A stretch of 64,000 nucleotides of DNA from Gerris lacustris (Eukaryota; Arthropoda; Insecta; Hemiptera; Gerridae). The stretch is taken from positions 36,725,688 through 36,789,687 of the forward strand of contig OX578278.1 of NCBI GenBank assembly GCA_951217055.1. Reading direction: 5' to 3'. The notes beneath the pieces were generated by a model. It was given only the letters and a program-made list of their open reading frames with translations. It was not told the origin of the DNA and ran no database searches. Each line of letters starts with the position of its first letter. The first letter of the stretch is position 1. Made by a program: the position numbers and the translations under genes. Of this stretch, positions 50,033-57,086 are shown one piece after another.

Positions 50033-50607
50033 GAGGTCGACCAAGAAGTCATGGAAATGAGAGGAGTGCGCTAGTGTCGCCATGTACAGTCAGTTTTTGA
50101 TATAATAGACCACGGTCAAAAAACACAGTGTTGTTCTTCTGTTATTAATAATTTTATTTTTGATAACTTCTATATTTTTTGCAACAGGCAACACTGTACC
50201 TGATAAGAAATCACTATAATATACGATAATATCTTTATATTATTATTTATTTATTATTCATAATAATATTCTTTAAATCTAAATCGATATTCTTTTTCCT
50301 TAATCTATTTTTTTTTTTCCTCCTCTTTATTTCTGAGTTTGATTTGGATTTAGAACAGTTGTGACTATAGTTCGTGCTGTATAAAAACAAACAAAACAGG
50401 AAACCTAACAGATTGGAAACCTTCCTGTTGATATTCGTTTATGCTAAATCTCAAAGGTGGGTTCATAACTGGGCATGCCATACAAACTAGAAATGGGAAT
50501 TGTGTTAGCACCCGACTGTACTGACTTCGGCACTACTCGGAAGTTCCGATTTTAAACGAAGTTAAGCTTTCCGTTTCTCCCGTGTTCATGACTTCTTAGT
50601 CGACCTG
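50033..50607. mobile_element. Mariner-like MITE, copy 2
   Basis: 575 bp, at the same position in a core as copy 1 and 6117 bp downstream. I see two substitutions relative to copy 1: TTGATATTCG for TTGTTATTCG, and CTTAGTCGACC for CTTGGTCGACC in the right terminal repeat. Flanking TA is present on both sides. It is a passenger of the segmental duplication and not a second transposition. Confidence 0.8.
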
Positions 50608-52417
50608 TAGTAATAGAATTAATTGTGATATTTTGATAGATTTATATACACATTTTGAGGTCCCCTGTAACCAATAAGTGGTGTACTTGTACTAGTACTA
50701 GTACTTGTACTAGTACATGTACTTGTACTTGTACTTTTTAGTACCTTTTTTTAGTACCTTTTTTTAGTACCTTTTTTAGTACCTTTTTTTAGTACCTTTT
50801 TTTAGTACCTTTTTTCAGTCCCCCTTTTCAGTCCCCTTTTTCAGTCCCCTTTTTAGTCCCCTTTTTTGGTCCCCTTTTTTGGTCCCCCTTTTTAGTTCCC
50901 TTTTTTAGTCCCTTTTTAGTCCCCTTTTTAGTCCCCTTTTTTGTCCCCTTTTTTAGTCCCCTTTTTTAGTCCCCCTTTTCAGTCCCCTTTTTTAGTTCCC
51001 TTTTTTAGTCCCTTTTTTAAGTCCCCTTTTTTAGTCCCCTTTTTAGTCCCCTTTTTCTTGTACTTGTACGTACTTGTACATGTACGTACTTGTACTTTTT
51101 AGTACCTTTTTTTTAGTACCTTTTTTTAGTACCTTTTTTTAGTACCCCATTTTAGTACTTTTTTTAGTACCTTTTTTAGTACCTTTTTTTAGTACCTTTT
51201 TTCAGTCCCTTTTTTCAGTCCCCTTTTTCAGTCCCCTTTTTTGGTCCCCCTTTTTAGTCCCCTTTTTTGTCCCCTTTTTAGTCCCCTTTTTAGTCCCCTT
51301 TTTAGTCCCCTTTTTAGTCCCCTTTTTTGTCCCCTTTTTTAGTCCCCCTTTTCAGTCCCCTTTTTTAGTCCCTTTTTTAAGTCCCCTTTTTTAGTCCCCT
51401 TTTTAGTCCCCTTTTTCTTGTACTTGTACGTACTTGTACTTGTACGTACTTGTACTTGTACGTACTCGTACTTGTACGTACTCGTACTTGTACGTACTCG
51501 TACTTGTACTTGTACATGGTACTATTGCTATTACTATTACTATTGCTATTACTATTACTATTAAGTAATACTACTATTAAGTAATACTACTAGTAATAGA
51601 ATTAATTTTGATATTTTGATAGATTTATATACACATTTTGAGGTCCCCTGTAACCAATAAGTGGTGTACTTGTACTAGTACTAGTACTTGTACTAGTACT
51701 TGTACTTGTACTTGTACTTTTTAGTACCTTTTTTTTAGTACCTTTTTTTAGTACCTTTTTTAAGTACCTTTTTTTAGTACCTTTTTTTAGTACCTTTTTT
51801 TAGTACCTTTTATTAGTACCTTTTTTCAGTCCCCTTTTTCAGTCCCCTTTTTCAGTCCCCTTTTTTAGTCCCCTTTTTTGGTCCCCTTTGTTGGTCCCCT
51901 TTTTTAGTCCCTTTTTAGTCCCCTTTTTAGTCCCCTTTTTTGTCCCCTTTTTTAGTCCCCCTTTTTTTAGTCCCTTTTTTAGTCCCCCTTTTCAGTCCCC
52001 TTTTTTAGTTCCCTTTTTTAGTCCCTTTTTTAAGTCCCCTTTTTTAGTCCCCTTTTTAGTCCCCTTTTTCTTGTACTTGTACGTACTTGTACTTGTACGT
52101 ACTTGTACTTGTACGTACTTGTACTTGTACGTACTTGTACTTGTACGTACTTGTACTTGTACGTACTCGTACTTGTACGTACTCGTACTCGTACTCGTAC
52201 TTGTACTTGTACTTGTACTTGGTACTATTGCTATTACTATTACTATTGCTATTACTATTACTATTAAGTAATACTACTATTAAGTAATACTACTAGTAAT
52301 AGAATTAATTTTGATATTTTGATAGATTTATATACACATTTTGAGGTCCCCTGTAACCAATAAGTGGTGTACTTGTACTAGTACTTGTACTTGTACTTGT
52401 ACTTGTACTTGTACTAG

Positions 52418-52686
52418 TACTAGTACTTTTACTTGTACTAGTACTAGTTCTTGTAATAGTACTAGTACTAGTACTTGTAATAGTACTAGTACTAGTACTT
52501 GTAATAGTACTAGTACTAGTACTTGTAATAGTACTAGTACTAGTACTTGTACTAGTACTAGTACTTGTACTAGTACTAGTACTAGTACAAGTACTATTAC
52601 TATTACTAGTACAAGTACTATTACTATTACTAGTACTAGTACTATTACTAAGTGCTATTACTATTACTAAGTGCTATTACTATTAC
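52418..52686 (+). repeat. Expanded GTAC/CTAG module at satellite right edge
   Basis: The 24-bp unit seen at the polarity junctions (TAGTACTAGTAC plus TTGTAATAGTAC) is present here in about four copies, then decays into TAGTACTTGTAC, TATTACTATTACTAGTAC and CTATTACTATTACTAAGTG repeats. No polarity change follows; instead a diverged core begins. Confidence 0.85.
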
Positions 52687-52756
52687 TATTTTGATAGATT
52701 TATATACACATTTTGAGGTCCCCTGTAACTAATAAGTGTTTTTTTGGGTTTTATAG
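52687..52756 (+). repeat. Terminal diverged satellite core
   Basis: It runs from TATTTTGATAGATTTATATAC through GTCCCCTGTAACTAATAAG (C changed to T in CCAAT). After AATAAGTG it continues as TTTTTTTGGGTTTTATAGG instead of TGTACTTG. This alternative flank is shared with the solo core at 61014-61095. Confidence 0.85.
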
Positions 52757-52779
52757 GAGGATTATCCTTCTATAAAACC
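52747..52779. repeat. Near-perfect 33-base hairpin
   Basis: GGTTTTATAG pairs with CTATAAAACC, and inside it AGGAT pairs with ATCCT around a single T, with one G/T mismatch between the two stems. This gives about 15 paired bases and a one-base loop. It lies between the terminal core and the 19-bp repeats. Confidence 0.7.
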
Positions 52780-52788
52780 TCCTCTTAT

Positions 52789-52957
52789 TAATAGTACTTA
52801 GTACTAGTAATAGTACTTAGTACTAGTAATAGTACTTAGTACTAGTAATAGTACTTAGTATTAGTAATAGTACTTAGTACTAGTAATAGTACTTAGTACT
52901 AGTAATAGTACTTAGTACTAGTAATAGTACTTAGTACTAGTAATAGTACTTAGTACT
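52789..52957 (+). repeat. 19-bp tandem array, retrotransposon target
   Basis: Nearly nine copies of TAATAGTACTTAGTACTAG, one with TTAGTATTAG. The array is interrupted by the BEL/Pao element and resumes briefly at 60326 (GTACTAGTAATAGTACTTAG). Confidence 0.9.
52953..52957. repeat. Target site duplication, left
   Basis: GTACT directly precedes TGTTGGG of the left LTR and GTACT directly follows AATCA of the right LTR. Five bases is the usual size for BEL/Pao. GTACT is very common in this array, so the match alone is weak evidence. Confidence 0.75.
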
Positions 52958-53068
52958 TGTTGGGTCTTGTTCCTTTTTCTCCCTAGTTGAGTTTATCTTT
53001 TATATTTAATTATTTTCGAGGTTGTACTTATTTTACCCAATATGTTTCCCTTAATTATTTCTATTTAG

Positions 53069-53083
53069 TATATATATATATAT
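53069..53083 (+). promoter_or_regulatory. Probable TATA box of the LTR promoter
   Basis: An alternating TATATATATATATAT run in an otherwise mixed LTR sequence, about 20-30 bp upstream of the structured GC-rich segment that may begin the transcript. The same run lies in the 3' LTR at about 59887-59901. Confidence 0.5.
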
Positions 53084-53094
53084 CTATGTAATCA

Positions 53095-53150
53095 TCCCAA
53101 TGAGACTTAGCCTCGGGTCTAAGTGGGACGAATACCAGCGCTCCAAGCGC
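53095..53150 (+). promoter_or_regulatory. Structured GC-rich LTR segment (possible RNA 5' end)
   Basis: ACTTAG (53105-53110) pairs with CTAAGT (53119-53124) and, outside a bulge, TCCC (53095-53098) with GGGA (53125-53128). A second hairpin is GCGCT (53138-53142) with AGCGC (53146-53150). The segment stands out from the A/T-rich LTR in composition. A role in the packaged or translated RNA leader is inference. Confidence 0.4.
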
Positions 53151-53282
53151 GGCGGTCCGCGGAGAAAACAACTATGCCCGGACTCCCGCTACTCCTACTC
53201 TCGAGGACTCTCTCACGCCCGCGGGGAGAGCCGAGTTCGCATACTGGTGCCGGCCCAGTCACATCGTCTCCACGAAGTTTTG

Positions 53283-53288
53283 GTAAGT
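53283..53288 (+). promoter_or_regulatory. Candidate 5' splice site in LTR
   Basis: TTTTGGTAAGT matches the metazoan donor consensus (G/GTAAGT) at the end of the GC-rich leader. If used, it would remove the long A/T-rich leader upstream of gag. No acceptor was assigned. Confidence 0.3.
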
Positions 53289-53480
53289 TCTCATCTATTT
53301 CATATAATATCTTTTATACTTTATCTTTGTGCAACCTCTAAGCTCTATCTAAACATATTATATGATATTTTATTTCTCATTCTTACCCCTCAATTAGGAG
53401 AACTTACCCTCTAATTTATTTCTAGTTTATACCTCTAAATTTTTAGTCAAATTTTCTAGAGTATCTCTTAGTCCATCTCC

Positions 53481-53486
53481 AATAAA
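53481..53486 (+). terminator. Polyadenylation signal AATAAA in LTR
   Basis: AATAAA lies 21 bases before the LTR end. The 3' LTR copy at 60299-60304 would be the functional one. It is the only AATAAA close to the LTR end, although A/T richness makes chance occurrence possible. Confidence 0.45.
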
Positions 53487-53512
53487 CCGGAGCTAAGATA
53501 CTAATCATTAAA

Positions 53513-53530
53513 TGGTCCTTTGTTGCCGTA
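53513..53530 (+). other. Candidate tRNA primer-binding site
   Basis: TGGTCCTTTGTTGCCG begins five bases after the 5' LTR. It starts with TGG, complementary to the CCA end of a tRNA, as expected of a PBS. I cannot assign the tRNA without a tRNA 3'-end comparison. Confidence 0.6.
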
Positions 53531-54224
53531 TTATTAATTTATTCATAAAATCTAACCAGCGTCGGCTTTTTTTGTTAAAATTCTTTTTTGCGATGTTTTT
53601 AGCGATCTTTTTTTAGAGTCCACTTCGTACGAAATTATTTTTTAAACCTCTTATATTTGTGTTTTATTAGCAATTCTATGTTAATAATTCTTCTTTTGGC
53701 TAAATTTTATTTATATAAATTTAATTTCAATAATTTCGTAAATTTCTATCGTCGTAAAATTTTACGTATTTGTTGCAAGTTTCTAGATAGTTTCAGTCAA
53801 AAACGTGGTAGGTCATAGGTTGAAACAGTTTATGCATAGTGATCTTTGGACGGCTATCTCTAACAATTGTATTAAGGTGTCTTTGAACTTTAATCTCTTT
53901 TCTTAAAGTTACTCTTTAAACCTCTTTCAATTCTTGGAAATTAATTTTTATACGCACTTTTTATTTGAACTTTTTTATTTTCTTTTCAATTTCAATTTTT
54001 ATTTTCATATTCTCTCTTTATTCATACTTAAATTAGTTGAATATTTTTTCTGGATTAATCTCATTTTTTTGAATATTCCTTTATTCAATTTCTCTTTTTT
54101 TTTAATATTCCCTTTATTCAATTTCTTTGTTCGTCGAATATTTTTTATCGATACTCATCAACTTTATTCTTTTTCAACTTTATTTTTTTCCGTTTTAAAT
54201 TTTTTTTTGAATTTTTACGCCGAT
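53531..54224 (+). other. Untranslated leader of BEL/Pao element
   Basis: About 700 bp, very rich in T, with no recognisable gene. The gag-pol frame is open upstream of its ATG to about 53934, but that part contains no ATG and encodes only Phe/Leu-rich sequence, so it is not counted as coding. Confidence 0.7.
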
Positions 54225-57086
54225 ATGGCTAAATTCACTCAAAAAGAAAGTGAGAAAATCGAAATGAGCTTAACTTCAACAAGACAAATTATCAAAGAAT
54301 TAACTTCTAAATTAGAAAATATTTACTTAGCCTCACAAGAGGCCTTGAAAGATAGTAAAAATGTACCCATATTTCTATCTCGTTTGACCAAAATAGATGG
54401 CTATTTCGAACAATATGAAAACGCACAATCCAAAATTAGAGATATTTGTGTCAAATTAGAAAAACTTAGCGAATATGAAGCGGACGTAAAAGCCGCATTT
54501 TTATTAGAAGATTTTTACTTTAGATCAATTGCCGTCGGGAAGGAATTAAATATAAGTATCAGCCAGAGCCCCGCAACTCCCCCGAATCAACCAAATACGA
54601 GTCAGTCGTTTTTTGGCCCATCTCAGGATTCGATAACGCCTAGGTTGCCAAAAATCCCTCTTCCTAAATTTAATGGTAAAAATCTTTCTGATTGGCCTAG
54701 TTTTTTCGAAAGTTTTACTTCGCTAGTTCACAAAAAAAATATTACGAACATAGATAAATTTCATTATTTAAGGGAATCTCTTGAAGGACCCGCTCTCAGT
54801 ATAGTTCGAACAATTAAGTTTATCGGGGCCAATTATGATTTAGCCTGGACTGCGTTGTTGGACCGCTACGATAATAAACGTCTAGTAGCCAACGAATATC
54901 TTTCTAAAATTTTAAAATTTAAATTATCTGGCAATCAATCTATAGCTAATTTGCAATTATTTTTAGAAGAATTTTATGAAAGTTCAGCGGCGTTAACGCG
55001 CATGCAAATTCCGAATCTTAGCGATTTCATTCTTGTCAGTCTAGCTTTACGTTCTTTAGATTCGAAAACTAGAAATTTATTCGAAACTGAATTTCCTAAT
55101 GAAGAATTTCCTTCTCTCGAAAAACTCATCGAATTTATTAAAAAGCAGCTTCGCATTTTAGAATTGTCTAGGTCTGACCAAGAAGAGTCCTCAAAATCTA
55201 ACGTCAAATTACCCATTCAGTCATCTAGAAATAAAGCATTTATGGCCATAAAAGATTATACCACTTCTCAAGTTTGTCCCCACTGTAAATCACCACACAA
55301 ATTAAATCAATGTCCACAATTTTTAAAAATGTCCCCCAAAGATCGACATATTTTAGTCAAAAAATTAAAAAGATGTTTTAATTGCCTTGGTACGCATTTA
55401 ATCACGAAATGTGCCTCGAAATATTCGTGTTCCACATGTGCACGGAAACACAATACTTTGTTACATTTTGATGCTATTCAGGTAAACCCCGAACAACCTG
55501 CATCCTCACAACCGAATAACCCAGCGATACTTTCTGCGTCCGCCGTGGTTACGAAGTTAAATAGCTTTTTAAATTCCGAAAATTCTAAATTATATTGTCC
55601 CACCGTACTATTAGCTACAGCCTTAGTTTTGATGAGCGACTCGGCAGGCCGTTTTCATCCCGTTCGAGTAGTTATTGACTCCGGGAGTCAGCTTTCATTC
55701 ATTTCAGAATCTTGTGTACAAAAACTCAATTTGAGCAGGAAAAAATATCAAATTCCTATTGAAGGTTTAGGAGAATCTCGTGTCTCAGCGTCGAAAGGTA
55801 TTGTTTCTTGTATAATTCGATCAAGATTGCCCTCTCAACCTGAACTTCGCGCAGACGTTGTAGTGCTACCCAAAATAGCTTCTAATCTACCTTCCTCTAT
55901 TTTACCTGCTAACATAGTTTCTAAATTCAAAAATAAAATTTTAGCTGATCCGCAGTTTGCACAGCCTGGCCCGATTGAGTTTCTACTCGGCGCCGATCTC
56001 TGGCCTAATATTTTCCCTTCAGGAAATATGGAAATTTTACAGGGTGAACCTGCGGCTTGTTTATCAATTTTTGGGTGGTTAGTGATGGGAAAAATTCCGG
56101 ATACCCCTTCTCAACCAAATATTTCTTTATTCACAGCCCATTCTTTAGATTCGGCACTTAAACATTTTTGGGAGGTCGAAGAACCTATCCCCTCTGATAT
56201 GAGAGCTCTAGCTAGTCCAGAAGACCTGCAGTGTGAAGAACAATTTCTAAAAACTCATCGTCGAACTGAAAATGGACGCTACGTTGTACAACTTCCCTTT
56301 AAAATCGATAACCCTAATTTTGGAAATAGTTACAAGACCGCTTTCAATAGATTTCAGCGCTTAGAACATAGGTTATGTAAGAATGACGATTTAAAGGCAC
56401 AATATTACACCGCTATAAACGATTTTTTAGAATCGGGTTACATGGAACGAACTGATAGCGCCGGTAATTATCTTATACCTCACCACTGTGTTATTCGTGA
56501 ACAAAGCGCCACCACTAAGGTGCGTATAGTGTTCGACGCCTCGGCTCGTACCCCCCCTCATCCTTCTTTAAACGATGTTCTTATGACCGGTCCTAAATTA
56601 CAAAAAGACATTACTCAAATCATTACCTTATTTCGAACACACCCGGTCACGTTATGTGCCGATATTCAACAAATGTTTCTACAAATCCTTATTGACCCTT
56701 CTCATAGAAAATATTTACACATTCTTTGGCGCGAATCCCCTCAAGATAAACTCCAGGAATTTGAACTAAAAACTGTCACGTTTGGTTTAGCCCCTAGTCC
56801 GTACCTAGCAATGCGTTCTGTTCAACAACTTGTATATGACGAAGGTAAAAATTTTCCTTTAGCCGTTCCCGTGTTATTAAATGACATTCTTATTGACGAT
56901 ATTGTTTCTGGATCGTCCTCGTTAGAGTCAGCTTTCGAATTGAAACGTCAGCTCACGGAATTGCTCAAACTAGGTGGATTTCATTTACGTAAGTGGATTA
57001 GTAACAACCCTAAACTTTTAGAAGATATTCCTCTGTCAGATAGACTTCCTATGTCAATTACAGACGGCCAAACAGGGGCTTTGTAA
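54225..57086 (+). CDS. BEL/Pao Gag-protease-RT polyprotein, ends at in-frame TAA
   Basis: 953 aa from ATG 54225, the first in-frame ATG, with G at -3 and +4. It encodes the capsid-like Gag, the protease that cuts the polyprotein, and the N-terminal half of reverse transcriptase. Seen in order: a Lys/Glu-rich N-terminus; a DUF1759 Gag region from about residue 145 to 300 (PLPKFNGKNLSDW); three Cys/His knuckles starting at residues 351, 384 and 402 (CPHC, CFNC, CSTC); a retropepsin-like site IDSGSQ with Asp 485; RT palm motifs VRIVFDAS (Asp 771), CADIQQMF (Asp 813) and LIDDIVSG (Asp 891-892). The usual Tyr of the YxDD box is Leu. The frame stops at TAA 57084-57086, inside the normally continuous Pol; the same frame stays open directly after it. 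The element is therefore probably defective unless the stop is read through, polymorphic or a sequencing error. Confidence 0.92.
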   Translation: MAKFTQKESEKIEMSLTSTRQIIKELTSKLENIYLASQEALKDSKNVPIFLSRLTKIDGYFEQYENAQSKIRDICVKLEKLSEYEADVKAAFLLEDFYFRSIAVGKELNISISQSPATPPNQPNTSQSFFGPSQDSITPRLPKIPLPKFNGKNLSDWPSFFESFTSLVHKKNITNIDKFHYLRESLEGPALSIVRTIKFIGANYDLAWTALLDRYDNKRLVANEYLSKILKFKLSGNQSIANLQLFLEEFYESSAALTRMQIPNLSDFILVSLALRSLDSKTRNLFETEFPNEEFPSLEKLIEFIKKQLRILELSRSDQEESSKSNVKLPIQSSRNKAFMAIKDYTTSQVCPHCKSPHKLNQCPQFLKMSPKDRHILVKKLKRCFNCLGTHLITKCASKYSCSTCARKHNTLLHFDAIQVNPEQPASSQPNNPAILSASAVVTKLNSFLNSENSKLYCPTVLLATALVLMSDSAGRFHPVRVVIDSGSQLSFISESCVQKLNLSRKKYQIPIEGLGESRVSASKGIVSCIIRSRLPSQPELRADVVVLPKIASNLPSSILPANIVSKFKNKILADPQFAQPGPIEFLLGADLWPNIFPSGNMEILQGEPAACLSIFGWLVMGKIPDTPSQPNISLFTAHSLDSALKHFWEVEEPIPSDMRALASPEDLQCEEQFLKTHRRTENGRYVVQLPFKIDNPNFGNSYKTAFNRFQRLEHRLCKNDDLKAQYYTAINDFLESGYMERTDSAGNYLIPHHCVIREQSATTKVRIVFDASARTPPHPSLNDVLMTGPKLQKDITQIITLFRTHPVTLCADIQQMFLQILIDPSHRKYLHILWRESPQDKLQEFELKTVTFGLAPSPYLAMRSVQQLVYDEGKNFPLAVPVLLNDILIDDIVSGSSSLESAFELKRQLTELLKLGGFHLRKWISNNPKLLEDIPLSDRLPMSITDGQTGAL

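Larger units (their letters stand above)
37541..52417 (+). repeat. Composite satellite, block 10 (plus polarity, longest)
   Basis: Sixteen cores (near 38176, 38898, 40235, 40823, 41380, 42205, 43289, 44542, 45627, 46796, 47536, 48335, 49418, 50659, 51642 and 52345). The core at 40823 belongs to a 588-bp tandem duplication of the cassette at 40235. 41.3-45.0 kb and 47.4-51.1 kb are near-identical duplicates about 6.12-6.16 kb apart, each interrupted by the same MITE. It has no polarity switch over 15 kb, unlike the rest of the array. Confidence 0.95.
52958..53507 (+). repeat. 5' LTR of BEL/Pao element
   Basis: It begins TGTTGGGTC and ends ACTAATCA. An A/T-rich U3 with a TATA run at 53069-53083 is followed by a strikingly GC-rich part (about 53100-53280) and a further A/T-rich part containing AATAAA at 53481. 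Reading frames in the GC-rich part (for example 53100-53414) occur identically in both LTRs and are not recognisable proteins. Confidence 0.95.

Noticed and set aside
1..52700. Many stop-free frames of 60-147 codons (Val-Pro-Phe-Leu, Gly-Leu-Lys-Arg, Tyr-Leu-Val-Leu repeats)
   Set aside because: They are translations of 6-, 12- and 13-mer repeats in several frames on both strands, with no domain, no consistent start and no conservation beyond the DNA repeat itself.
1..52700. CRISPR-like regular spacing of a conserved core
   Set aside because: Core intervals vary from about 460 bp to over 2 kb, the sequence between cores is microsatellite, not unique spacers, and the context is an animal genome.
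53100..53414. 104-codon frame in the 5' LTR (and its twin at 59918-60232)
   Set aside because: It lies inside the LTR, is identical in both LTRs because they are copies, and shows no protein motif.
53934..54224. N-terminal extension of the gag-pol frame
   Set aside because: It has no ATG, and its Phe/Leu-rich content reflects the T-rich leader. The ATG at 54225 has a good context and starts a typical Gag N-terminus.
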